Part shown: piece after piece, positions 45,003-56,622 of the stretch | Layout: each line of letters starts with the position of its first letter | Numbering within the stretch: the stretch's first letter is position 1 | Assembly: GCF_039544005.1 (NCBI RefSeq) | Contig: NZ_BAABKV010000001.1 | Span: forward strand, 6,882,001-6,946,000 | Length of the DNA stretch: 64,000 nt | Direction of reading: 5' to 3' | Origin: Kitasatospora paranensis | Lineage (GTDB): Bacteria; Actinomycetota; Actinomycetes; Streptomycetales; Streptomycetaceae | The notes under the pieces: model-generated | Told to the model about the DNA's origin: nothing | The model's database searches: none | The model's input: only the letters and a program-made list of their open reading frames with translations | Program-made: the position numbers and the translations under genes

Positions 45003-46238
45003 ATGAACGCGCCCGCACCCCACCCCAGCACCGAGGGCCTGACCCCGTACCCCGTCGGCCTGCTGCTCGCCGGACGGCGCGTCGTCGTGGTCGGCGGCGG
45101 CCAGGTCGCCCAGCGCCGGCTGCCCGCGCTGATCGCCTCCGGCGCCGAGATCCACCTGATATCGCCGAGCACCACGCCCGCGGTGCACGCCATGGCCGAC
45201 GCCGGCGAGATCGTCTGGCACGAGCGCGTCTACGCCGAGGGGGACCTCGCCGACACCTGGTACGCCCTGGTCGCCACCGACGACCCGGGCGTCAACTCGG
45301 CGGTCTCCGCCGAGGCCGAGCGCCGTCGGGTGTTCTGCGCCCGCAGCGACGATGCCTCCGCCGCCACCGCCTGGACGCCCGCCAGCGGCCGCGACGGCGG
45401 CGCGACCGTCGCCGTCCTCACCGGCGACCCGCGCCACTCCGCCGCGCTGCGCAACGCCATCGTGGACGGCCTGCGGGACGGCTCCCTCGCCGCCCGCCAG
45501 TACCGCGAGCGCACCCCCGGCGTCGCCCTGGTCGGCGGCGGCCCCGGCGACCCCGACCTGATCACCGTGCGCGGCCGTCGGCTGCTCGCCGACGCGGACG
45601 TGGTCGTGGCCGACCGCCTGGCCCCGCGCGAGCTGCTCGCCGAACTCCCGCCGAACGTCGAGGTCATCGACGCGTCGAAGATCCCCTACGGCCGCTACAT
45701 GGCGCAGGAGGCGATCAACCGCACCCTGATCGACCACGCCAAGGCCGGCAAGTTCGTCGTCCGTCTCAAGGGCGGCGACCCGTACGTCTTCGGGCGCGGC
45801 GGCGAGGAACTGCTCGCCTGCGCGGAGGCCGGGCTGCCGGTCACGGTGGTGCCGGGCATCTCCAGCTCGATCAGTGTCCCCGCGGCGGTGGGGATCCCGG
45901 TCACCCACCGGGGCATGACCCACGAGTTCACCGTCATCTCCGGCCACGTCGGCCCGGGCGACCCGCGCTCGCTGACCAACTGGGAGGCCGTGGCGGGGAT
46001 GAGCGGCACCCTGGTGCTGCTGATGGCGGTGGACAAGATCGGTGCCATCGCCGCCAAGCTGGTCGAGTGCGGCCGCGCCGCCGACACGCCCGTCGCCGTC
46101 GTCCAGGAGGGCACCACGGCCGCCCAGCGCCGGGTCGACGCCACGCTCGGCACCGTCGCCGCGACGGTGGAGGCGGAGCAGATCAGGCCGCCGGCCGTCA
46201 TCGTGGTCGGCGACGTGGTCGGCGTCCTCGCGCACTGA
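45003..46238 (+). CDS. cysG: Siroheme synthase / uroporphyrinogen-III C-methyltransferase
   Basis: 411 residues. N-terminal precorrin-2 dehydrogenase NAD domain (RRVVVVGGGQVAQRRLPAL) followed by SUMT (VGGGPGDPDLITVRG, VVRLKGGDPYVFGRGGEE, VVPGISSSISVPAAVGIPVTHRG). Makes precorrin-2 for cobalamin and siroheme. Ninety bp after cobT in the same direction. The chelatase part is short, so ferrochelatase activity is uncertain. Confidence 0.9.
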   Translation: MNAPAPHPSTEGLTPYPVGLLLAGRRVVVVGGGQVAQRRLPALIASGAEIHLISPSTTPAVHAMADAGEIVWHERVYAEGDLADTWYALVATDDPGVNSAVSAEAERRRVFCARSDDASAATAWTPASGRDGGATVAVLTGDPRHSAALRNAIVDGLRDGSLAARQYRERTPGVALVGGGPGDPDLITVRGRRLLADADVVVADRLAPRELLAELPPNVEVIDASKIPYGRYMAQEAINRTLIDHAKAGKFVVRLKGGDPYVFGRGGEELLACAEAGLPVTVVPGISSSISVPAAVGIPVTHRGMTHEFTVISGHVGPGDPRSLTNWEAVAGMSGTLVLLMAVDKIGAIAAKLVECGRAADTPVAVVQEGTTAAQRRVDATLGTVAATVEAEQIRPPAVIVVGDVVGVLAH

Positions 46239-46266
46239 GGGCCGGGCTGCGGCCCTGAGGTCCGCC

Positions 46267-46295
46267 CCGGCACGGGGCCGCCCGCCCCGTGCCGG
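46267..46295. terminator. Convergent terminator after cysG
   Basis: Twelve-base-pair stem CCGGCACGGGGC with its complement across a 5-nt loop, between cysG (+) and the YrdB-like gene (-). Confidence 0.6.
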
Positions 46296-46340
46296 CGGCC
46301 CGCCCGCGACGGTCGTGCCGGTGCCGTCCGGGCCGCGCCG

Positions 46341-46679
46341 TCACAGCGCCAGGTGCACCGCGGCGGTGAGCACGTAGAGCGCGGCGAAGACCACGGCGGT
46401 GCGCCGCAGGCCGGTGGCGAACAGGGCGGCGGCAGCGCTGCCGAACCACAGCACGTCGAGCACCGCGCGGCCCGCGCCGTGCAGCGGGACGAGGGCGCCG
46501 GGCGCCCCGAAGACGGCCCAGAGCCCGGCGTACCCGGCGACCAGGCCGACGGCAGCCGCCCAGCGCGCGGGCCGCGGCAGCCGGCGCCGGGTGAGGCCGA
46601 GGCGGGCGGCCGAGGCGTAGACCGCCAGCTCCAGCAGGAAGGCCGCCGTGTCGTCGGCCTGACGCAGGATCGCGGTCAC
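46341..46679 (-). CDS. YrdB/DUF2568-like small membrane protein
   Basis: 112 residues from GTG 46679. Four short hydrophobic segments; FLLELAVYASAARLGL, AVFGAPGALVPLHG and VLDVLWFGSAAAALFATG match the YrdB (DUF2568) pattern. Function unknown. Its start overlaps the stop of the next upstream gene, so the two are coupled. Confidence 0.65.
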   Translation of the reverse strand: MTAILRQADDTAAFLLELAVYASAARLGLTRRRLPRPARWAAAVGLVAGYAGLWAVFGAPGALVPLHGAGRAVLDVLWFGSAAAALFATGLRRTAVVFAALYVLTAAVHLAL

Positions 46680-47140
46680 CGGGTGCCCCCGGCGCGGGAT
46701 CCGGCCGGGCGGGCGGCCCTGCGGGCGGCCAGGTGTGCGGACGGTCCGGCGTCGGCCCGGGCGACCCGGAGCGCCGACGCGAGGTGCAGCACCGCCAGCG
46801 CGCCCGCCCCGAGGGTCATGCCGGGGTTGTGGACGGACAGGCCGACGGCGAGGTCGCCGGCCTGGACGGCTCCGGCCAGCAGCAGCACCGGCAGCAGTCC
46901 GCGCCCGGCCCGGTCGGCCAGGAGCCGGTGGATCAGGACGACTCCCAGCGGGAGGGCCCGGGCCGCGTACGCCGCCGCGTAGAAGTGCACGCCGGCGGTG
47001 ACCGGCGCCCCTGCGGCCAGGACGACTCCCGGCCGGGCGAGACCGACGAGGGCGGACGCCGTGGAGAGCGCCGCGCCGGCAACGTTCGCGACGACCAGAG
47101 TGCGGGGCAGCGCGGGTTCGACGGCAGGTGCGGACATCAT
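46676..47140 (-). CDS. Membrane protein, unknown
   Basis: 154 residues, four predicted membrane helices (VVANVAGAALSTASALVGL, GVHFYAAAYAARALPLGVVL, LLPVLLLAGAVQAGDLAVGL, LGAGALAVLHLASAL). Divergent from the MarR gene, sharing an operator-like 60-bp region. Double ATG at 47140/47137. No domain recognised. Confidence 0.65.
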   Translation of the reverse strand: MMSAPAVEPALPRTLVVANVAGAALSTASALVGLARPGVVLAAGAPVTAGVHFYAAAYAARALPLGVVLIHRLLADRAGRGLLPVLLLAGAVQAGDLAVGLSVHNPGMTLGAGALAVLHLASALRVARADAGPSAHLAARRAARPAGSRAGGTR

Positions 47141-47150
47141 CGGTCATCCC

Positions 47151-47195
47151 CTGAATGATTCGAGCTCTGAATGATTCCAAGGGCGATAGTATCGC
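47151..47195. promoter_or_regulatory. Operator-like repeats between a MarR gene and divergent membrane genes
   Basis: Two exact copies of CTGAATGATTC (47151-47161 and 47167-47177) at a 16-nt period, then a perfect palindrome GCGATA-G-TATCGC (47183-47195) ending five bases before the MarR start. Typical layout for autoregulation plus control of the divergent genes. Confidence 0.6.
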
Positions 47196-47199
47196 TGCC

Positions 47200-47652
47200 A
47201 TGAGCGCCGTCAACCCCCCATCGCTGACCTCCTCGCTGACCTTCCGCCTCGGCACCCTCGGCTCGGTGGCGACCGAGCGGTTCTCTGCCGCGGTCGAGGG
47301 CCGTGGACTCAAGCCCAAGCACGTCGGCCTGCTGGCCGCGCTCGACGCCGGGGCGGCCTCCTCGCAACTGGAGCTCTCCCAGGCCATGGGCGTCGCGCCG
47401 AGCCTCGTGGTGAGCCTGGCCGACCAGCTCCAGGCCCTCGGCGCGATCGAGCGGGTACGGGACGCGGCCGACCGCCGCCGCCAGGCCCTGGTGCTCACCG
47501 CGACCGGCCGCGCCCTGCTCGCCGAGTGCGCGGCGCTGGCGCACGGGATCGACGCCGACCTCGCCGCCGCCCTGCCCGCCGCCGAGCGGGAGGACCTGCG
47601 GCGGGCCCTCGGCGTGCTCGCCCGGCACGCCGGCCTGCCGGTCGACGAGTAG
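47200..47652 (+). CDS. MarR family transcriptional regulator
   Basis: 150 residues from ATG 47200. Winged helix: SSQLELSQAMGVAPSLVVSLADQLQALGAIERVRDAADRRRQ (recognition helix and beta-wing). Probably represses the divergent membrane-protein pair and itself through the adjacent repeats. Ligand unknown. Confidence 0.88.
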   Translation: MSAVNPPSLTSSLTFRLGTLGSVATERFSAAVEGRGLKPKHVGLLAALDAGAASSQLELSQAMGVAPSLVVSLADQLQALGAIERVRDAADRRRQALVLTATGRALLAECAALAHGIDADLAAALPAAEREDLRRALGVLARHAGLPVDE

Positions 47653-47851
47653 CGCCCGCTCGGCGGCGACGCGGGGGAGTCCGGTGGCGTCCGCCGCGGA
47701 GCCGTTCGAGGCGTTCAGCCGTGGCGATCGGCGCCGTGGGGGCGTTCCTGCCCGCTCGTCCCGTCCCGGCGCGCTCCCACGGCCCGGGCGGAGCCTTCCG
47801 TAGGGTGGTCGGTGTCCAGGGTGTCGGGCGGCGACGGGCCGGGAGCGTGGC

Positions 47852-49288
47852 GTGACGGGTGCGGAACGGGGCGGCGGCGACACACCTGCGGCTGTCCCGC
47901 GAGCGGCCGGACCGTCGCCCTGGGCACCGCTGCTGGCGGTGTGCGCCGGGTACTTCATGGTGATCCTGGACGTGACGATCATCAATGTCGCCGTCCCGGC
48001 GATCGGCCGCGAGCTGGGAGCCTCCCTCACCGGCATCCAGTGGATCACCGACGGGTACACCCTGGTCTTCGCCGGACTCCTGCTGACCGGCGGAGCGCTG
48101 GGCGACCGGTTCGGCAACCGGCGGGTCTTCTGCGCCGGGGTCGGCGTCTTCACGGTGGCGTCCGCGGGCTGCGCGCTCGCGCCGTCCACGGCCGTCCTGG
48201 TCGCCACCCGGCTGGTGGAGGGGCTCGGCGCGGCGCTGATCGTGCCGGGCTCGCTGGCCCTGCTCCACCAGGCGTACCCCCGGCCGGCCGCGCGCTCCCG
48301 AGCCTTCGGCCTCTGGGGAGCCATGGCGGGCATCGCCGCCTCCGCCGGTCCCCTGCTGGGAGGACTGCTGGTCGCCACGGTCGGCTGGCGCTGGGTCTTC
48401 CTCATCAACCTGCCCGTCGGCGCCGCCTGCCTGGTGCTGACGCTGCGGCACGTCGACGCCTCGCCCCGGCACCCCGACCGGGCCGTGGACTGGCCCGCGC
48501 AGGGCGCCGTGGTGGCGGCCGTCGCCCTGCTGACCACCGCACTCAACGAGGCTGGCCGCCGCGGCTGGGCCGACCCCGTCGTGCTCACCACCGCGGGCCT
48601 GTCGGCCGTTGCCGTCGCCGCCTTCACGGCCCGCGAACGCCGGGCCCGATCGCCCGTCCTGCCCCTCGGCCTGCTGCGTTCGCGCGCCCTGAGCGGTGCG
48701 GCCGCCATCGGCCTGCTGTTCAACTTCGCCTTCTACGGGATGGTGTTCACTGCCAGCCTGGACTTCCAGCACCAGCGCGGATATGGCGCCCTCGGAACCG
48801 GGATCGCACTGTTCCCCGCGGTCGCGATGACGATGTTCGCCTCCGCGCTCTCCGGCCGGTTGGCCCGCCGGACGGGCCATCGGCCCCTCGTCGTCTCGGG
48901 CATGCTCCTGGCGGCCGCCGGGCTGGCGGGCTGGGCGGCGGCCGGCGCCGACCCCGACTATGCGCTGCTCGTCGTCCCGATGATGGCCGCGGGGTTCGGC
49001 ACCTCGTTCGCCCTGACGGGCACGACCACCACCGCGATGTCGGCCGCCCCCGCCGCCTACGGGGGCACGGCGTCCGCCCTGTTCAACACCACCCGTCAGA
49101 TCGGCAGCGCCGCCGGAGTCGCGCTGGGCGGCACCCTGCTCGCCACCGCGACCACCTACGGCGACGGGGTCCGGGTGAGCATGACCGTCGGCGCACTCGC
49201 CTACCTGGCCGCCGCGGCCCTGGGGCGGGCCTGCGTCCCGGCGACGACCGGGACGGGCCGGGCGGCGGGCCGTCGGGGCGCCCGCTGA
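47852..49288 (+). CDS. MFS transporter, DHA2 (EmrB/QacA) family
   Basis: 478 residues, about 14 predicted membrane helices. Family motifs LDVTIINVAVPAI, GGALGDRFGNRRVF and the antiporter-like GIAASAGPLLGGLL. A likely proton-driven drug or metabolite exporter. GTG 47852. The 199-bp gap before it has no clear operator of its own. Confidence 0.9.
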   Translation: MTGAERGGGDTPAAVPRAAGPSPWAPLLAVCAGYFMVILDVTIINVAVPAIGRELGASLTGIQWITDGYTLVFAGLLLTGGALGDRFGNRRVFCAGVGVFTVASAGCALAPSTAVLVATRLVEGLGAALIVPGSLALLHQAYPRPAARSRAFGLWGAMAGIAASAGPLLGGLLVATVGWRWVFLINLPVGAACLVLTLRHVDASPRHPDRAVDWPAQGAVVAAVALLTTALNEAGRRGWADPVVLTTAGLSAVAVAAFTARERRARSPVLPLGLLRSRALSGAAAIGLLFNFAFYGMVFTASLDFQHQRGYGALGTGIALFPAVAMTMFASALSGRLARRTGHRPLVVSGMLLAAAGLAGWAAAGADPDYALLVVPMMAAGFGTSFALTGTTTTAMSAAPAAYGGTASALFNTTRQIGSAAGVALGGTLLATATTYGDGVRVSMTVGALAYLAAAALGRACVPATTGTGRAAGRRGAR

Positions 49289-49470
49289 CGGCGCGGCCCG
49301 CCGGCAGGTCGGCCCGTCGATGGCCGGCTCGCGGGCGGGCAAGCCGGCCGGGGAGTCGGCCGGGGGAGTCGGGCGGGCCGCTCGGGAGCAGCCGCCCCGG
49401 CTCCGATCCGGCCTGCCCCGCCGGCCCGCCGGTTTGGCCCCGGCGGCCCGCAGCGGGCAGGATCGGGCCC

Positions 49471-50274
49471 GTGTCCGAACCGCGTACCGTCACCGACCCC
49501 GCCGATCCGCGTCTGGCCGACTACACCGGCCTCACCGACGTCGAACTGCGCCGCCGCCGCGAGCCCGCCGAGGGCCTCTTCATCGCCGAGGGCGAGAAGG
49601 TCATCCGCCGGGCCGTCGACGCCGGCTTCCGGATGCGGTCGATGCTGCTCACCCCGAAGTGGCTGGAGGTCATGGGCGACGTGATCGCGGCCGCCGACGC
49701 GCCCGTCCACGTCGTCGAGCCCGATCTCGCCGAGCGGGTGACGGGCTACCACGTCCACCGCGGCGCGCTGGCCTCGATGGAGCGCAAGCCGCTGCCCGCT
49801 GCCGCCGACCTGCTCGCCGGCGCCCGCCGGGTCGCGGTGCTCGAAGGCCTGGTGGACCACACCAACCTCGGCGCGATCTTCCGCAGCGCGGCGGCACTCG
49901 GCATGGACGCCGTGCTGCTCTCGCCGGACTGCGCCGACCCGCTCTACCGGCGGGCGGTCAAGGTCTCGATGGGCGCCGTCTTCGCCGTGCCGTACGCCCG
50001 GCTCGACCCGTGGCCGGCCGCGCTGGAGACCGTGCGGGCGGCCGGCTTCGAACTGCTGGCCCTGACCCCGGCCGGGGCCGACGACCTCGCCGCCGCCGCG
50101 CCGCACCGCCTGCCGAAGGCCGCCCTGATGCTGGGTGCGGAGGGCGACGGACTGACCCGCCGGGCGCTGGAGGCGGCGGACCGCCGGGTCCGCATCCCGA
50201 TGGCGCACGGCATCGACTCGCTCAACGTCGGAGCGGCCGCCGCGGTCGCCTTCTACGCCGTCGCGGCGGGCTGA
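49471..50274 (+). CDS. SpoU-family RNA 2'-O-methyltransferase
   Basis: 267 residues from GTG 49471. Substrate-binding domain RRRREPAEGLFIAEGEKVIRRA, then the SPOUT domain with VLEGLVDHTNLGAIFRSAAALGMD, LMLGAEGDGLT and HGIDSLNVGAAAAVAFY. Methylates an unidentified ribose in tRNA or rRNA. Intact, unlike the paralogue at 3590. Confidence 0.88.
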   Translation: MSEPRTVTDPADPRLADYTGLTDVELRRRREPAEGLFIAEGEKVIRRAVDAGFRMRSMLLTPKWLEVMGDVIAAADAPVHVVEPDLAERVTGYHVHRGALASMERKPLPAAADLLAGARRVAVLEGLVDHTNLGAIFRSAAALGMDAVLLSPDCADPLYRRAVKVSMGAVFAVPYARLDPWPAALETVRAAGFELLALTPAGADDLAAAAPHRLPKAALMLGAEGDGLTRRALEAADRRVRIPMAHGIDSLNVGAAAAVAFYAVAAG

Positions 50275-50310
50275 GCGGGGCCGCGCCCGCCGGCCCGGCC
50301 GCCGCGCGGG

Positions 50311-52227
<1,917 letters not shown>

Positions 52228-52659
52228 CGCCGTCCCCGTCAGCCCGTGGAGTGAGACCCCGTCGCATGGGGCATCGTCAAATACTGTCTCGGCACAGCTT
52301 ACGGACTGTGCACAGTGCTCCGCTGGCACGCAACACCTGAAGCGGCGGTCGGATTGTCGGATCTCCGTCGAAACCTCGGGTCAGGAGCCGTCGCCGGCAG
52401 CCCCTCGGGGTCGCTCTCAGGGTTGCCTCGGGGATGTGATCGGTTTCGTCTCCCCCTCCAGGAGTAGGCGACGCGGTCCGGACTCATCCTCGCGGAGGCC
52501 AGCGGACCAGTACGCGGGCATGACGACGCCGACCCGCCGCGCACCTACCGTAGTTGTGAGCGGTGGGCAGTACTCGTCCCCCGAGGTCACGGCCCGCCGC
52601 TCCGACCAATGGGGAGCCCGACCGCGGCACGCCGCGGCGACCGGCAGGAGCAGACGATC
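52228..52659. other. 432-bp divergent gap with a 12-nt palindrome
   Basis: Lies between the kinase and the small membrane-protein gene. It contains the perfect palindrome ACTGTGCACAGT at 52305-52316, a possible operator. I see no other feature and no conserved reading frame. Confidence 0.45.
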
Positions 52660-52851
52660 ATGGCCACGCAGCTCAGTGGAGGCGGGCGCCGCCGCAGGCC
52701 GTTCGGATGGCAGTCGCCGTCCGCGGACCGGCACCCGGCCGTTGCCCTCGCCATCGCGCTGCCGTGCGCGGTGCTGCTGATGGTCCTGTTCGGCGGCTGG
52801 GAGCAACTGGCGACACAGGCCAAGGCCGTCGCCGATCTGATCGGGCGCTGA
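52660..52851 (+). CDS. Small single-pass membrane protein
   Basis: 63 residues from ATG 52660, with CAGGAGCAG upstream. A basic N-terminus (GGGRRRRPFGW) precedes one hydrophobic helix (AVALAIALPCAVLLMVLFGG). No known domain. Confidence 0.55.
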   Translation: MATQLSGGGRRRRPFGWQSPSADRHPAVALAIALPCAVLLMVLFGGWEQLATQAKAVADLIGR

Positions 52852-53021
52852 TCCCTGGGGAGGGATCACGCCGGCCGGGGCAGCGCGCCGCCGTACTCGC
52901 GGACGGGCGACGGGGTGCGCAACCCCCGGCACCAGGTGGCCGGGTACACGACGTCGGTGAGGACGTCCGTACCCGGCCCCTCTGCGTGTCCGGACGCGCC
53001 GTCCCACGGCCTGCCATGCAG

Positions 53022-53055
53022 CGAGGGCCGTGATCCGATCGGATCACGGCCCTCG
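53022..53055. terminator. Terminator of the tRNA cluster
   Basis: Perfect 15-bp stem with GATC loop, nine bases after the 3' end of the last tRNA-Val (minus strand). Confidence 0.7.
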
Positions 53056-53063
53056 TCGTGCGG

Positions 53064-53135
<72 letters not shown>

Positions 53136-53163
53136 CGGGTTGTCAAGCCCCGAAGGGTTTGAG

Positions 53164-53235
<72 letters not shown>

Positions 53236-53263
53236 TGGGATGTCAAGCCCCGAAGGGTTTGAG

Positions 53264-53335
<72 letters not shown>

Positions 53336-53368
53336 GGGGAGGGCTCCCGGCGAACCGGGGGCACCTCT

Positions 53369-53442
53369 TGGAGGTGGAGACGGGATTTGAACCCGTGTAC
53401 ACGGCTTTGCAGGCCGTTGCCTCGCCTCTCGGCCACTCCACC
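53369..53442 (-). tRNA. tRNA-Cys(GCA)
   Basis: Acceptor GGTGGAG/CTCCACC, anticodon loop CTGCAAA giving GCA, discriminator U as required for Cys, and CCA encoded. Confidence 0.96.
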
Positions 53443-53481
53443 AGGCAACTTCGGAGAACGATCTTACCCTGTTCCCCATCG

Positions 53482-53554
53482 AGCGGACGACGAGATTCGA
53501 ACTCGCGACCCTCACCTTGGCAAGGTGATGCTCTACCAACTGAGCCACGTCCGC
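53482..53554 (-). tRNA. tRNA-Gly(GCC)
   Basis: Acceptor GCGGACG/CGTCCGC, anticodon loop TTGCCAA giving GCC, discriminator U. First gene of the Gly-Cys-Val cluster. Confidence 0.96.
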
Positions 53555-53823
53555 CTGTCTCCCGGCCGCTTCCCCGTGTTTCTCGGCTCCGCGTCCCGGC
53601 GACGTGTTGAACTCTAGCGGATTCCCGGGCCAGCTAAAAATCCGTTCCCGCAGCGTGGCGCGGGGGTGGCCGGAAGGTGCTGGGCCGTCAGCGGCTCCGG
53701 CACCCCCGCACCCTGCCCGAACGGGGTTCCCGCAGGCCGCCGACCTACACTTCAGGCACCGAGCCACACCCCCGTTCCGCACCGCACCCGCGCGGAACAG
53801 CACCGAGTCCGCGCAGGAGAACC

Positions 53824-54878
53824 GTGTCCGGCCGCACCGCCCCCTCAGCCCCGACCAGCCGATGGCCCGCTTCGGCGGCCGCCTCGCCACCGGGCTGTGC
53901 GAGGTCACCTCGGACCCGGCCGTGCTGGACACCGCGGGCTTCTGGGCCGTCGCGTACGACTTCGAGGGCCGGCTGACCTGCGCCCGCTTCGCCGACGTCC
54001 GGCCCGCGCCCGCCCCGCCCGCGACCGGCGGCTGGCTCGGACCGCACCCGGACGCCTGGCGCAGCTCGCTCGACCGGGCCGGCTACACCGCCGGGGTCCG
54101 GACGATCCGCGAGCGCATCGCGGCCGGCGAGGTCTACCAGGCCAACCTCTGCCGGGTGCTCTCCGCGCCGCTGCCCGACCCGGCCCGCACCGACGTCGAC
54201 GCCCTCACCGGCCTGCTCGCGCACGGCAACCCCGCGCCCTACGCGGGAACGATCCGCCTCCCCGGGCACGGCGTCGAACTCGCCACCGCCTCGCCCGAGC
54301 TCTACCTGCGCCGCCGCGGCCGCACCGTCTCCTCCGGGCCGATCAAGGGCACCGGCCGCACCGAGGCCGACCTGCTGGAGAAGGACCACGCCGAGAACGT
54401 GATGATCGTGGACCTCGTCCGCAACGACCTCGGCCGGGTCTGCGAGACCGGCAGCGTCACCGTCCCCGACCTCTGCGCGGTCGAGAAGCACCCCGGGCTG
54501 GTCCACCTCGTGTCCACGGTGGAGGGCACCCTGCGCGAGGGCGCCGGCTGGGCGGGGCTGCTGGCGGCCACCTTCCCGCCCGGCTCGGTCACCGGCGCGC
54601 CCAAGTCCAGTGCCCTGCAGATCATCGACGAACTGGAGACCGCCCCCCGCGGCCCCTACTGCGGCGCGGTCGGCTGGGTGGACGCCGACCGGGGCGAGGC
54701 CGAACTCGCCGTCGGCATCCGCACGTTCTGGATCGACCGGGCAACGGGCGGGCCCGTCCTGCGGTTCGGCACCGGCGCCGGCATCACCTGGGGCTCCGAC
54801 CCGGAGCGCGAATGGGACGAGACCGAGCTGAAGGCCGCCCGGCTGGTCGCGATAGCGTCGGGCAGCACCACCCACTGA
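53824..54878 (+). CDS. pabB: Aminodeoxychorismate synthase component I (single-base frameshift)
   Basis: Chorismate-binding enzyme making 4-amino-4-deoxychorismate for folate. Motifs IAAGEVYQANLCRVL, SSGPIKGTGRT, ENVMIVDLVRNDLGRVCE, PGSVTGAPKSSALQIIDELE and GIRTFWID. GTG 53824 follows CAGGAGAACC, but the run of five C at 53840-53844 puts it out of frame; one added C gives VSGRTAPLSPDQPMARFGG and 351 residues. Without it, ATG 53862 would be the start. Followed by pabC. Confidence 0.88.
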
Positions 54879-54897
54879 ACCCCCGGGAGAAGCCTCG

Positions 54898-55713
54898 ATG
54901 ATCTGGGTCAACGGAGCCCTCGTGGAGGCCGGCGCCGCAGCCGTCTCCGTCCTCGACCACGGCCTCACCGTCGGCGACGGCGTCTTCGAGACGGTCAAGG
55001 CCGTCGACGGCCGCCTCTTCGCGCTCACCCGTCACCTCGACCGGCTCACCCGCTCCGCCCGCGGCCTCGGCCTGGCGGACCCCGACCACGACGAGGTCCG
55101 CCGCGCCTGCGCGGCCGTGCTCGCCGCCGACCCGATGCCGCTCGGCCGGCTCCGGATCACCTACACCGGCGGCACCTCGCCGCTCGGCTCCGAGCGCGGC
55201 GACGACGCCCCCAGCCTGGTCGTCGCCCTCGGCACCGCCAAGCCCCGCCCGGACACCACCGCCGTGGTCACCGTGGACTGGCGCCGCAACGAGCACAGCG
55301 CCGTCGCCGGGCTGAAGACCACCTCGTACGCCGAGAACGTGGTGGCGCTCGCCGCCGCGCACCGGGCGGGCGCGTCCGAGGCGATCTTCGCCAACACCGC
55401 GGGGCGGCTCTGCGAGGGCACCGGCTCCAACGTCTTCGTCGTGCTCGACGGCCGGCTGCTGACCCCGCGGCTGGAGTCCGGCTGCCTGGCGGGCATCACC
55501 CGCCGGCTGGTCGTCGACTGGTCCGGCGCCGAGGAGGCCGACCTGCCGTTCGAGGCCCTGCGGGACGCCGAGGAGGTCTTCCTCACCTCGACGCTGCGCG
55601 ACGTCCAGGCCGTCACCCGGATCGACGACCGCGAGCTGCCCGGCCCCGGCCCGGTCACCCTCAAGGCCATGGCGGAGTTCGCGGCGCGCAGTGGCGACGA
55701 CCTCGACCCGTGA
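54898..55713 (+). CDS. pabC: Aminodeoxychorismate lyase (class IV aminotransferase fold)
   Basis: 271 residues, 19 nt after pabB. DHGLTVGDGVFETVKAVDG, PLP-Lys in GLKTTSYAENV, EAIFANTAGRLCEGTGSNVF and FLTSTLRDVQAV. Releases pyruvate to give p-aminobenzoate. Branched-chain or D-amino-acid aminotransferase relatives are less likely given the pabB linkage. Confidence 0.88.
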   Translation: MIWVNGALVEAGAAAVSVLDHGLTVGDGVFETVKAVDGRLFALTRHLDRLTRSARGLGLADPDHDEVRRACAAVLAADPMPLGRLRITYTGGTSPLGSERGDDAPSLVVALGTAKPRPDTTAVVTVDWRRNEHSAVAGLKTTSYAENVVALAAAHRAGASEAIFANTAGRLCEGTGSNVFVVLDGRLLTPRLESGCLAGITRRLVVDWSGAEEADLPFEALRDAEEVFLTSTLRDVQAVTRIDDRELPGPGPVTLKAMAEFAARSGDDLDP

Positions 55714-55765
55714 GCAGGCGCCCGTCGAGGCGTAGCAGCCCCACCGCCGGGGCAGGGGAGGCCAC

Positions 55766-56608
55766 ATGACCACCACGCTGCGCCCGGAGGGCGCCGAGGA
55801 GCCCCTGCCCGGCGGCGGCCGCACCCGCCGCTGGGGGATCTGCGTCAACGGCCGCCCGGTCGGCGGCCTGCGGACGACCGCGCTGCCGCGGGACGGCCGG
55901 TGGTGGGGCGAGATCGCCGAGCTGGAGGTCCGCGAGGGTCACCGGCGGGGCCGGGCCACGGTCGGGGCGCTCGCCGCCGAGGAGGTGCTGCGCGGGTGGG
56001 GCTGCGCCCGGGTCGACGTCACGGTGCCCGAGCAGGCCGCGGCCGCGCTGCGACTCGCGCACGCCCTCGGCTACACCGAGCGGATGCGGAACATGGCCAA
56101 GCGGCTGGACACCGCCCCCGTGCTGCCGCCCGGGCTGGGTCTCCGTCCGATCACCGGCGAGGAGTACCCGGCCTGGCTGGAGTCCGTACGGGCCGGCTAC
56201 CTGCACGATCTGCGCGGGTCGGGGCTGACCGAGCCGCAGGCCCGGGCCAAGTCGGACGCCGACCACGGCCAGGTGCTGGCCCAGGGCCCGGCGACCCCGG
56301 GGGTGGCGTTGCGCCGCCTCGTCGACGCGCAGGGCCGCGTCCTCGGCAGCCTCTGGCTGCACCTGCACCAGGACGTGCTGCCCGACGGCGGCCCGCTGGC
56401 CTGGGTGATGGTGGTCGAGGTCGCCGAGGCCCACCGCGGCCGGGGCCACGGGCGGACGCTGATGCTCGCCGCCGAGGGCGAGTGCCTCGCGGCCGGGGTC
56501 CGGGACCTCGGCCTCAACGTGTTCAGCGCCAACCGGGTGGCGATCGCGCTCTACGAGTCGCTCGGCTACCGGGTCACCCGGCGCACGCTCGGCAAGCCGC
56601 TGCTGTGA
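55766..56608 (+). CDS. Two-domain GNAT acetyltransferase
   Basis: 280 residues. The N-terminal half is a degenerate GNAT (EIAELEVREGHRRGRATVGALAAEE) and the C-terminal half a canonical one (VVEVAEAHRGRGHGRTLMLAAEGE and NRVAIALYESLGYRVT). Similar to streptomycete tandem GNATs; substrate unknown. Confidence 0.8.
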   Translation: MTTTLRPEGAEEPLPGGGRTRRWGICVNGRPVGGLRTTALPRDGRWWGEIAELEVREGHRRGRATVGALAAEEVLRGWGCARVDVTVPEQAAAALRLAHALGYTERMRNMAKRLDTAPVLPPGLGLRPITGEEYPAWLESVRAGYLHDLRGSGLTEPQARAKSDADHGQVLAQGPATPGVALRRLVDAQGRVLGSLWLHLHQDVLPDGGPLAWVMVVEVAEAHRGRGHGRTLMLAAEGECLAAGVRDLGLNVFSANRVAIALYESLGYRVTRRTLGKPLL

Positions 56609-56622
56609 GGCGGCGCCGCGGC

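Noticed and set aside
41279..45193. Very long open frame on the minus strand opposite cobT
   Set aside because: It is the Ala/Ser/Thr-rich complement of a high-GC, low-complexity gene with no family resemblance; the plus strand encodes BluB and CobT.
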